From: UBA2210 sp036825195
GTDB lineage: Bacteria; Desulfobacterota; Syntrophia; Syntrophales; UBA2210
NCBI GenBank assembly: GCA_036825195.1
Contig: DAISYQ010000012.1
Location: 1 to 64,000, forward strand
Direction: 5' to 3'
DNA length: 64,000 nt
Shown here one piece after another: positions 38,054 through 45,059 of this stretch; the stretch's first letter is position 1; every line of letters starts with the position of its first letter. The position numbers and the translations under genes are program-made. Below the pieces are notes generated by a model that was not told the DNA's origin, did not search any database, and saw nothing but the letters and a program-made list of their open reading frames with translations.

Positions 38054-39082
38054 TTAATAAGCCTCCTCATATCCGAGCTCTTCCTTGGTCACTTTGTGCC
38101 TGAACAGGTTGTATGCCCAGATCTGATAGACAAGCACGATGGGAACAAAGATAAGGGCCACTATCAGCATGATCTTCAAGGTCAAAGGGCTGGAAGAGGC
38201 ATTATGAGCCGTCAGGCTGAATCCCGGATTCATGCTCGACGGAAACATATTCGGGAACAGACCGATTATCCCGTAAAAAGTCGCCCCGACAATCGTGACG
38301 GCCGAAGACAGCCATGCCATCCAGTAGCTCTTCTTTGCGAGAAAGACCCTGATACCGAGAAGCGCCAGAACGGTAATAAGGATAAAGATGAAAAGCGCCG
38401 GGTGGGCGATATAGTTGTCATACAGGTTGGTGACGAACAATGAAGCCGTCAAGAAGATCAACGCCGCAGCCAAGAGAAGGGGCCACAATTTCCTGGCCGC
38501 GCCAGCGGCCCTCTCATGAAGCTCTCCTTCGCTCTTGATTGCCAGCCATATGGCACCGTGGACCAGAAAGAAAAGCAGAAAGAGAACCCCGCCGAGAAGC
38601 CCGTACGGGTTGAGCAGGGTCAACAGGGTTCCGTGATAGATTCCGTCGCCGTCGAAGGGAATTCCCCTGAAAATATTGGCGAACGCGGCTCCGAACAGGA
38701 TGGCGGGAAGCAGACTGCCGACAAACATGCAGGCATCCCATAGTTTATGCCAGCGAGGGTCCTCCACCTGGCTTCTGAATTCAAAAGACACCCCCCTGAC
38801 GATCAGGGCGAACAGGATGAGCATCAATGCGGAATACAGAGAACTGAACATGACCGCATATACCGTTGGGAAGGCGGCAAACGTCACCCCTCCTGCGGTT
38901 ATGAGCCAGACCTCGTTTCCATCCCACAGCGGCCCCATGGAATTGTACATAATTCTCTTGTCTTCATCTGTCTTTCCCAGAAACGGAAGGAGGCTTCCGA
39001 TGCCGAAGTCGAAGCCGTCGGAGATAAAATAGATGGCCCAGAGAAGTCCCCAGAGAAAAAACCATACATTTTGTAATTCCAT
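38054..39082 (-). CDS. cydB: Cytochrome bd quinol oxidase subunit II
   Basis: The 342-residue membrane protein has the CydB family start (FFLWGLLWAIYFISDGFDFG) and the conserved WDGNEVWLITAGG motif, and about eight or nine membrane helices. With CydA it reduces oxygen to water at the cost of quinol. In an anaerobe this mainly protects against oxygen. AGGGGGAG lies just upstream of the ATG, and cydA precedes it by 49 bases. No separate cydX gene was recognised downstream. Confidence 0.95.
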   Translation of the reverse strand: MELQNVWFFLWGLLWAIYFISDGFDFGIGSLLPFLGKTDEDKRIMYNSMGPLWDGNEVWLITAGGVTFAAFPTVYAVMFSSLYSALMLILFALIVRGVSFEFRSQVEDPRWHKLWDACMFVGSLLPAILFGAAFANIFRGIPFDGDGIYHGTLLTLLNPYGLLGGVLFLLFFLVHGAIWLAIKSEGELHERAAGAARKLWPLLLAAALIFLTASLFVTNLYDNYIAHPALFIFILITVLALLGIRVFLAKKSYWMAWLSSAVTIVGATFYGIIGLFPNMFPSSMNPGFSLTAHNASSSPLTLKIMLIVALIFVPIVLVYQIWAYNLFRHKVTKEELGYEEAY

Positions 39083-39131
39083 ATTCTCCCCCTTTCTTGA
39101 AATCGAAGGATGTATATCTTGTTTTTATCTG

Positions 39132-40436
39132 TTACGCCGCGACGGGTCCCTTTTTCGCATTTTTTGCGATCAGGTAGAATCCGATAGCTCCGAGAAAACC
39201 ATACACGACGATAAAAGCCCAGAAAGAGATAAAGACCTGTGCCGTGGCAACCGGCGAAGTGGCATCGGATGTCTTCATCAATCCGTAGACAATCCAGGGC
39301 TGGCGACCGACTTCAGCCAGAATCCATCCGGCCTGCGAAGCAATATAGGGCAGGGGAATGGAGTAGATCATCAGCTTCAAATACCGCGGGAATTCGGACA
39401 GGCGATCCCTGATCCTCCATCCGATAACCGTCATCACCACGAAATATACTCCCAAAGCCACCATTATCCTGAAGGAAACCATGTTGATAAATACGGGAGG
39501 CCGCTCTTCCCTGGGGAAATCGCTGAGCCCTTTCACCTCGGCATTAAAACTGTGATTTGCCAGAAGGCTCATCATGCCGGGGATCGGGAGGAACTCGACA
39601 GAATTTCTTTCATTCTTTTCATCCGGTAATACGATGAGATAGATCGGCGCATTTCCCCTGGTTTCCCAGTGGGACTCCATGGCGGCCAGTTTGGTGGGTT
39701 GCTTTTCGGCCAGATCGGCCCCGTGGAGATGGCCCTCCGCTATCTCGAATATGGAGAAAATCAACCCGAAGACAAGGGCTATGCGAAAAGACCGTGCAAA
39801 GAAATCAGAGTGTTGTTTTTTCAACAGATGGTAGGCGCTGATCCCCATTACGAAAAAGGCACTCAGGACATAAGCGGCGCTGGCCGTATGCAGAAATTCC
39901 AGGATGGCCCACTTCTGAAACACAACGGCGGAAAAGCTTTCAAGCTCAGCCCGTCCGTTTCGGATAGTATAGCCCACCGGGTTCTGCATCCACGAGTTGG
40001 CGATCAGAATCCATATGGCCGAAACGGTCGAGGCCGCTGCAACGAGCCACATGATGGTGGCATGTGCCTTTCTAGACAGCTTTTTCCAGCCGAAAACCCA
40101 GACGCCGATGAAGGTTGATTCGAGGAAAAACGCCGCTGTTGCCTCAATGGCCAGCAAGGATCCGAAGATATCGCCGACAAAGGATGAATACCGTGACCAG
40201 TTGGTGCCGAACTGGAACTCGAGGGTGATCCCGGTGACAACCCCAAGGACAAAGTTGATCAGAAACAACTTCCCCCAGAATTTGGTCATCTTCAAATAGA
40301 CTTCATCCCCGGTTCGCACATACCTGGTTTCCATAATGGCCACCATGATGGACAATCCCAACGTAAGCGGGACAAACAGAAAATGAAACATCGTGGCAGC
40401 GGCAAACTGCAATCTCGATAGAAACAATACGTCCAT
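39132..40436 (-). CDS. cydA: Cytochrome bd quinol oxidase subunit I, short Q-loop type
   Basis: CydA carries the three hemes. The 434-residue protein has the N-terminal heme ligand H18 in ATMFHFLFVPLTLG, the second ligand His in EFLHTASAAYVLSAF near residue 183, and the GRQPWIVYG motif near the end. The length is well below the long Q-loop type of E. coli (about 520), so it is the short Q-loop class. It is in an operon with an Rrf2 regulator upstream and cydB downstream. Confidence 0.95.
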   Translation of the reverse strand: MDVLFLSRLQFAAATMFHFLFVPLTLGLSIMVAIMETRYVRTGDEVYLKMTKFWGKLFLINFVLGVVTGITLEFQFGTNWSRYSSFVGDIFGSLLAIEATAAFFLESTFIGVWVFGWKKLSRKAHATIMWLVAAASTVSAIWILIANSWMQNPVGYTIRNGRAELESFSAVVFQKWAILEFLHTASAAYVLSAFFVMGISAYHLLKKQHSDFFARSFRIALVFGLIFSIFEIAEGHLHGADLAEKQPTKLAAMESHWETRGNAPIYLIVLPDEKNERNSVEFLPIPGMMSLLANHSFNAEVKGLSDFPREERPPVFINMVSFRIMVALGVYFVVMTVIGWRIRDRLSEFPRYLKLMIYSIPLPYIASQAGWILAEVGRQPWIVYGLMKTSDATSPVATAQVFISFWAFIVVYGFLGAIGFYLIAKNAKKGPVAA

Positions 40437-40476
40437 GGCCTTCCTCCTTACCTATGGATTTCGCAAAGCCGATAGG

Positions 40477-40944
40477 TTACCCGTTTCCGACACTTATCTT
40501 CTCTTTCGGGACGAGTCTCTGCGGCTGGAGGTTCATGCAGGATGGTTCTGCGAGCAATCCGTCGAATGTTGCTTCCCGCAGGGTATCCCTCAACCGCGCT
40601 CTTGCCTTTTCCCAGACCACATTCACGGAACATGAAGCACTTCTGGAGCAGGAACCGGGTCTCATGATGCAATCATTAAGAAATATCTCGCCGATAACGG
40701 ACTCGACCACATCCAGGAGCGTTATTTCCTCCGGTGGCACCAGGAGGCGATATCCACCCTTGGCTCCCTGAACGATCTCAAGAAATCCGGCTCTGGCAAG
40801 TTGCTGAGCAATCTTACCCATAAATTGTTCGGGGATATCCATTTCCCGGGTAATCTCTCTGCGGGGAACAACGGTTCCTTTTTTCTGCCCGGCAAGATAA
40901 AGAATACATCGCACCGCATATTCTCCGGCCCGTGTCAGACGCAT
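40477..40944 (-). CDS. Rrf2 family regulator of cydAB, probable Fe-S sensor
   Basis: The 155-residue protein has the Rrf2 winged helix (MRLTRAGEYAVRCILYLAG, then IPEQFMGKIAQQLARAGFL, then GAKGGYRL) and three cysteines in CIMRPGSCSRSASC, spaced like the cluster ligands of IscR/NsrR. It probably senses oxygen, nitric oxide or redox state through a [2Fe-2S] or [4Fe-4S] cluster and controls cydAB, 40 bases downstream. I use the ATG at 40944, which has GGAGG five bases upstream. Confidence 0.9.
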   Translation of the reverse strand: MRLTRAGEYAVRCILYLAGQKKGTVVPRREITREMDIPEQFMGKIAQQLARAGFLEIVQGAKGGYRLLVPPEEITLLDVVESVIGEIFLNDCIMRPGSCSRSASCSVNVVWEKARARLRDTLREATFDGLLAEPSCMNLQPQRLVPKEKISVGNG

Positions 40945-40965
40945 GGCTTCCTCCAAATGAGATAA

Positions 40966-41012
40966 ATAGGATGTTTTTAATCCTATATATTGGTAGATTA
41001 ACCGGCTGTCAA
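40966..41012 (-). promoter_or_regulatory. Promoter and operator of the rrf2-cydAB operon
   Basis: On the minus strand TTGACA (41012-41007) and TATATA (40989-40984) are 17 bases apart, a near-consensus promoter. A perfect inverted repeat, ATAGGAT (40966-40972) and ATCCTAT (40980-40986) with a seven-base spacer, overlaps the -10 box and the start site. This is the expected operator for the Rrf2 protein whose gene begins 22 bases later. Confidence 0.75.
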
Positions 41013-41100
41013 GCTTTTTCTATGTACGCTCATCCGGATTTTTCTGAAGAATCTGTGGGGGAATCAGCGCGCAAGAGACGGGGAAACTCATGTATCTATG

Positions 41101-41313
41101 GAGCGGGGGAGGGAATTTTGGAGGGCGTTTCCACTTACGGATACTCCCTATCGGTAAAAAACTCGAGGATGATCCGGATCATCGCGGCGCGGGTGTAAAT
41201 GTCGTTTTGTTTACGTGCAAGTTTCCAGTTTCTGTCAATCATTTTCAGTTGTGAGTCCAATAGTTCTATATTTGTAAACTCCAATTTTCCGGATAACTCG
41301 GGTTAATAATTAA
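41101..41313 (-). pseudogene. Broken second copy of the 5' end of epmA
   Basis: Bases 41101-41243 match 37501-37643, the first 47 codons of the intact epmA, at about 127 of 143 positions with no gaps. The translation runs MIDRNWKLARKQNDIYTRAA and on for 20 more residues, then hits an in-frame TAA where the intact gene has Leu-Glu. The rest of the gene is missing. Weaker similarity continues upstream of the start to about 41313 after a roughly 30-base insertion. It is a dead fragment, either of a duplicate or of a related epmA. Confidence 0.85.
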
Positions 41314-41404
41314 AATTAATGAATCAGTTCCAAGGGGTAAAATCATAATGCTACCATAATGCTTTAAGTTTGTATCATGAGAAAATGGATAACTATTTGA
41401 ATAT

Positions 41405-41929
41405 TCAAGATGATATATAACTAACTCTTAAATTTTGGGGGGCATCAGGTGGACGGAGGAGTGGCTCGGGAGAAGATAAAACATTTTCGAGATATTCATT
41501 TGTAATGATAAATGATTCATTTGATAAGACTTGACTTTTTTCATATGTGTTTAATCTACTTAAAAAATGTAGAGGTAAAAAAAGTACCGAAGAGATAATC
41601 AAACATGATAACAAAGTTGGAGCCATTGCTATAAATAAAGTTTTTATTTTTAATAAGAATGATATGCTAGATAGGTCAAATTTACTATATATGTTTTTCC
41701 GTGTTGATTGATGAACTCTTCTTTTATCAAACTCCTGTTCTATCGCCTCACTTATTTTTTCATTATCATGAGTATTCTGTGAGTTATATCTTCCAATTGA
41801 TTTACATAAAAGAAAAGATTCATTATCAATTGTTAGATAATTCAATAAGCTTCTATAACATTGAATACCCCAATAGCAACCTGAACATGCCAATAAGACA
41901 TAATATATGACTTTATTCTGTATATTCAT
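41405..41929 (-). CDS. Unknown membrane protein, third gene of an ExbBD-like set
   Basis: I do not recognise this 174-residue protein. It has a membrane segment near residues 6-25, a charged middle part (about 30-90), a second hydrophobic stretch (about 95-122, IKTLFIAMAPTLLSCLIISS) and a proline-rich C-terminal tail (SSPEPLLRPPDAP). Its ATG lies one base after the stop codon of the ExbD-like gene, so it belongs to the same transcription unit. The base composition is much richer in A+T than the rest of the window, suggesting acquisition by transfer. Confidence 0.7.
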   Translation of the reverse strand: MNIQNKVIYYVLLACSGCYWGIQCYRSLLNYLTIDNESFLLCKSIGRYNSQNTHDNEKISEAIEQEFDKRRVHQSTRKNIYSKFDLSSISFLLKIKTLFIAMAPTLLSCLIISSVLFLPLHFLSRLNTYEKSQVLSNESFIITNEYLENVLSSPEPLLRPPDAPQNLRVSYISS

Positions 41930-41930
41930 C

Positions 41931-42431
41931 TTACTGAAAATATGTTTTTATTTCTTGTCTGATATTTTTTGCTAACCATTCTTGTACAATATAACATAAA
42001 TGATAATTGGGTGTTGTTTTACTCTTCATTAATACTAAAATTACCTTTTCTGAATTTTTAAATGATTCGATCTCTCTTTTTAAAATATCTATTATAGATT
42101 GACTAGATACAGGGAAGTCCCTTATTTTTTCTCCACTCTTGATTATGGAGAGAATGTCGTACCCATTTTTCTGATTAATAACGAGAACAGTGATATCATC
42201 AGGTAATGTTGATGGTGGACTTTGTCCATTTCCGACCTGACGAACTTCCAATTGATATGCATTTTCATACTCTGACACTGGTTGAATACCAAAAATAACA
42301 GAAGCGATAATAAGAGCAAATGATAATAATGTAAAAAGATCCACTAACGATTCAAAATTATCATCAGATTCTTGAAATAGAGAAAACTGTGTTTTATTTA
42401 GTCTACTCTGCATTATGAATAATTTTTTCAT
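41931..42431 (-). CDS. ExbD/TolR-like membrane protein
   Basis: The 166-residue protein has a short cytoplasmic N terminus, one membrane helix (about residues 29-48) with an aspartate at position 31 (FESLVDLFTLLSFALIIAS), and a periplasmic domain (about 55-166) with the strand-helix-strand pattern of ExbD/TolR (DITVLVINQKNG, then SIIDILKREIESF, then KVILVLMKSK). In ExbD and TolR an Asp at this place carries protons. The assignment rests on architecture, not on strong motif identity. It overlaps the upstream ExbB-like gene by 29 bases, or by 11 if translation starts at the ATG at 42413. Confidence 0.65.
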   Translation of the reverse strand: MKKLFIMQSRLNKTQFSLFQESDDNFESLVDLFTLLSFALIIASVIFGIQPVSEYENAYQLEVRQVGNGQSPPSTLPDDITVLVINQKNGYDILSIIKSGEKIRDFPVSSQSIIDILKREIESFKNSEKVILVLMKSKTTPNYHLCYIVQEWLAKNIRQEIKTYFQ

Positions 42432-43491
42432 CTAAAACAGGGGTTTGATTATTTATAGAATTTTCGATTTTAAAAAAATAAATATCAGCCCGAATTAATA
42501 TTTTATCGTTCAGCTTTTTATGTAATATTGATGTTAATCTTATGAGCAGTCCAACAAATGTAGATATCATTGCTATTTGAATAGCTTCAAAAAAACTACT
42601 TATACCTATATCTCCTAACTCTCTTATAGATGGGTGTAAAGCAGCAATTAATGATGAAATAGTTAATGTGAATCCAACAGCTGGTCCCAAGACCTGTAAA
42701 AATCTGAGCCAATTATCTTTTCTCACATAATGCATTCCAAAATTATCTTTTGCGCTCACAATGTTTGATGGTGGTAATAGCGATTCTCCATTATCAGGAA
42801 AATACTTTTCATTGATATATCTTTCAAATCTTACATTAGAAAGTAATATGAATTTACAGTTAAATAATAGATTTGTAACTGTGACTAGAAAAAAGAGGGT
42901 AAATATTGTTAAAATGTAATTACTTATCGAGTCATTATATTTTAATAGCAGTAAGGCTAAAGACTCACGAATATATCTACGATCTTCGTATGTTTTGTTT
43001 CCCGATAGTATATAGTTATCAAAAAATTCTTTAAGATCAATCTGTTGCCCATCGATTGTAACGTTTATAATTTCTGTTGGACTGTATAGTTGATTCTTGG
43101 TGTTTATAATGATTCTAAATCCTTCACTATCATCATATTGATCAAGGTTTAATTTATCAGTATAAAGATTTTTTAACGTTAATGTTTTGACATTTTGTTC
43201 AATCCTTTTTTCTCGATAATCATTTTTATTGTTACTATTTACACGCCTCATCGCATAGAAAAAAACAAAGGTTTCATGTTTGAAGTTTATTGAACACTCT
43301 CTAAAATTATTCGGTAAATTCAGTGTTATTTTTTTTGTAGTTATTTTTATAGAAATATTGTTTGACCAAAGAGGATAAAGAATGAATGCTATTGAGGCAA
43401 ATATGATGCAGAGAGAGATGACATATTTATTTCTACATATGGATTTTATTTTTTCTAAAAAATCACCAATGTTTCTCTCATCGGTTGACAT
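42403..43491 (-). CDS. ExbB/TolQ/MotA-like proton-channel protein with an added extracytoplasmic domain
   Basis: The 362-residue protein has membrane helices near 22-42, 190-212, 264-286 and 299-323. The last two resemble the core pair of MotA/TolQ/ExbB channels: VLGPAVGFTLTISSLIAAL, then SSFFEAIQIAMISTFVGLLI, with a threonine before VGLL where ExbB has its conserved polar residue. Unlike ordinary ExbB, about 145 residues between the first two helices form a beta-rich region likely outside the cytoplasm. GAGG six bases before the ATG supports the start. It is followed by an ExbD-like gene. The function is unknown; Zorya-type anti-phage systems also use such motors. Confidence 0.65.
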   Translation of the reverse strand: MSTDERNIGDFLEKIKSICRNKYVISLCIIFASIAFILYPLWSNNISIKITTKKITLNLPNNFRECSINFKHETFVFFYAMRRVNSNNKNDYREKRIEQNVKTLTLKNLYTDKLNLDQYDDSEGFRIIINTKNQLYSPTEIINVTIDGQQIDLKEFFDNYILSGNKTYEDRRYIRESLALLLLKYNDSISNYILTIFTLFFLVTVTNLLFNCKFILLSNVRFERYINEKYFPDNGESLLPPSNIVSAKDNFGMHYVRKDNWLRFLQVLGPAVGFTLTISSLIAALHPSIRELGDIGISSFFEAIQIAMISTFVGLLIRLTSILHKKLNDKILIRADIYFFKIENSINNQTPVLDEKIIHNAE

Positions 43492-43672
43492 AATTAACCT
43501 CTTTTAAATAATAGGAAAACAACGATTTAAGAATTTATTTTGTAGGTTAACTTCAATATTAATGTTGTTTTGTAGAATTGAGTGAAGACCGTTCCTTACT
43601 TTTTAGTGAGTTACAGTGAAAAGCTATATAAACAAAGTAAATCAAGTCATTATATCAATTGGGACATTAAGG

Positions 43673-43708
43673 GGACACAATACATAATTTGAATTAAGTG
43701 TTATGTCC
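43673..43708. repeat. Imperfect palindrome resembling REP/IS200-type element ends
   Basis: GGACACAATACATAATT (43673-43689) is nearly the reverse complement of GAATTAAGTGTTATGTCC (43691-43708), with about 14 of 17 positions paired. It is preceded by a short direct repeat, GGGACATTAA then GGGGACACAA. I recall similar GGGACA...TGTCCC palindromes beside REP-associated Y1 transposases in related bacteria. No transposase gene is nearby. Confidence 0.5.
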
Positions 43709-43769
43709 TCAGAATTGCGCCTAATTGCGAATTACCCTCTTGTGAAGAACTGACTCTATAACTTCTTTT

Positions 43770-43870
43770 TCATCTATCATCTTTCTCTCTTTTTATTAAC
43801 ATAACGACAAGCTTACCAGCCCGCGTGACAAGGCCGTCGTGGGTCAGGTGAAACGCCAAGTTAGTGAAAT
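43770..43870 (-). pseudogene. Short coding scrap, possibly a transposase C-terminal tail
   Basis: Within AT-rich DNA this patch is GC-rich and has an open minus-strand frame ending at the TGA at 43772-43770. It translates as NFTNLAFHLTHDGLVTRAGK, then LVVMLIKREKDDR. The pattern, an FTxLAxHLxxxG segment followed by a basic, hydrophobic end, recalls the C terminus of IS4/IS1380-like transposases, but I cannot confirm this. It has no start codon and begins at the stop of the Cas2-like gene. Confidence 0.35.
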
Positions 43871-44158
43871 TTAGCCTTTCCAAGTATCATGAAGCCATTC
43901 AAATTTTTTCGTTTGTCCGAAGCCTGCCCAATCAGTATTACTTTCTATTGCGAGCACTATCATATCAACGTCTGGTATCAATTCCTGTACTTTGTCTCGG
44001 ATGCTTGCGACATTCCAAGTATTAGTACTGTCAGTTAACAACCATGCATCACTGAACCAATGCCAATAACCCATGTGGTCCTTAAAATAATTTGAGACAG
44101 TATTTTGTTGTATTTCTGTTGCATTATCTATAACGAGGATGAAACGTTTCTTATTCAT
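43871..44158 (-). CDS. Small Cas2-like-fold (SinR-family) protein
   Basis: The 95-residue protein (start MNKKRFILVIDN) has the pattern of small ferredoxin-fold proteins distantly related to Cas2 and VapD that databases often label SinR family: a first strand, a helix, YWHWFSDAWLLTD, a second helix with IRDKVQELIPDVD, then MIVLAIESNTDWAGFG and a terminal EWLHDTW. The function of such proteins is not established. I use the ATG at 44158, with AGGAG upstream. It overlaps the stop of the preceding membrane-protein gene by eight bases, so the two are coupled. Confidence 0.65.
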   Translation of the reverse strand: MNKKRFILVIDNATEIQQNTVSNYFKDHMGYWHWFSDAWLLTDSTNTWNVASIRDKVQELIPDVDMIVLAIESNTDWAGFGQTKKFEWLHDTWKG

Positions 44159-44534
44159 GATCATCCTCCTCTCCTGCAATCAAGGACTTAGGTTCGTTGC
44201 TTAAGGTATACAGAGTCTTTTCGTCTCTTAGTCCGGTCAGGTTATCTCCTACCAACCCACGTTCAATAGCCATCTTGGACAGTGTGTAACTTTCTGATCT
44301 TAATGCATCTGGGCTTTTGATTAAGAAATATATATAAGCGCCTAAAAACGTAGTCAAAACAACAGCAAGCGCACTAGCGATTCCAATCAAGATCCATGAA
44401 GGAGCACCTGCTATTGCTGTAATCGGAATGCTTGTTAAAAGCATTGCTATCACCCATTGTAGGGCATGCAAGGCTGTTGACCTAGCACCTTTAGCACTAG
44501 CCTCAGAAAAAAAACTATGAATAATATTTGTCAT
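44151..44534 (-). CDS. Small membrane protein paired with the Cas2-like protein
   Basis: The 127-residue protein has a short N-terminal cytoplasmic part (MTNIIHSFFSEASAKGARST), two adjacent membrane helices (about residues 22-40 and 45-68), and a soluble C-terminal tail of about 58 residues ending in EEDDHE. GAAGGAG five bases before the ATG at 44534 fixes the start. It overlaps the Cas2-like gene. I do not recognise the family. The pairing suggests a membrane anchor or effector for the partner. Confidence 0.6.
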   Translation of the reverse strand: MTNIIHSFFSEASAKGARSTALHALQWVIAMLLTSIPITAIAGAPSWILIGIASALAVVLTTFLGAYIYFLIKSPDALRSESYTLSKMAIERGLVGDNLTGLRDEKTLYTLSNEPKSLIAGEEDDHE

Positions 44535-45059
44535 AGAAACTCCTTCGAACACCAACAAATTATTATATTGAACAATATAACTTCGAAAGAAAAAACCCTG
44601 AAACACTTTCCTTTATGTAACATTTGTATTTTCTGTCAGGATATCACACAACATGGAATTGTATGCCGTTAACAGGGTGCCTTAACATGCTGGAGATACC
44701 TGAATTCGGATAGTCTTCCTGATTTTCTCAATAAACTCAAAGAAACGGAACACAACAAAAACAAGCCCATAAATCGGTACATCTGTTTTATGAAGCGGCA
44801 AGCCAACAGACTGCATTAAAGATGTCTTAGATCTGATAAGTCAACAGAGCGAGCTGGATCTAATACCCAATATTTGCTCCGATAATTCTTACCGAAAAGA
44901 GAATTTTCGTAACTATACCAAATTACCGATAATTCACAAAGGGGAAATTAAGTATAAATGGGAAAAAAGACAGAACCGTGCCTCTACCCAAAACGGTGTG
45001 TCCGGAATGACAGGCCCATCGTTAACAGATAAAAAATACACAAGAAAAATCTGAAAAAT
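44535..45059. other. Gene-free stretch between the accessory island and efp
   Basis: No gene is supported in these 525 bases. A plus-strand frame without a start codon ends at about 44820 (RYICFMKRQANRLH then stop) and may be a decayed gene tail. The stretch also includes the probable promoter region of the membrane-protein/Cas2-like pair and the end of the efp message. The border with efp marks the return to normal base composition. Confidence 0.4.

Larger units (their letters stand above)
43492..43870. other. Intergenic region of the accessory island
   Basis: This gap of 379 bases contains a palindrome (43673-43708), a direct repeat AATTGCG-CCT-AATTGCG (43712-43728) and a GC-rich scrap with an open frame (43770-43870), described separately. 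The part next to the ExbB-like gene should hold its promoter, but I found no convincing -35/-10 pair. Confidence 0.45.

Noticed and set aside
37861..38070. Possible small gene (CydX-like) after cydB on the minus strand
   Set aside because: One frame reads VGTLFLIPGIGFAFMHPYAV, then MRRRGMEAA and a stop, which looks like a membrane peptide. But it lacks a start codon before the hydrophobic part and runs through the terminator hairpin.
44640..44820. Plus-strand frame ending RYICFMKRQANRLH
   Set aside because: It has no start codon, is shorter than 50 codons and matches nothing I know. It is mentioned only as a possible gene remnant.
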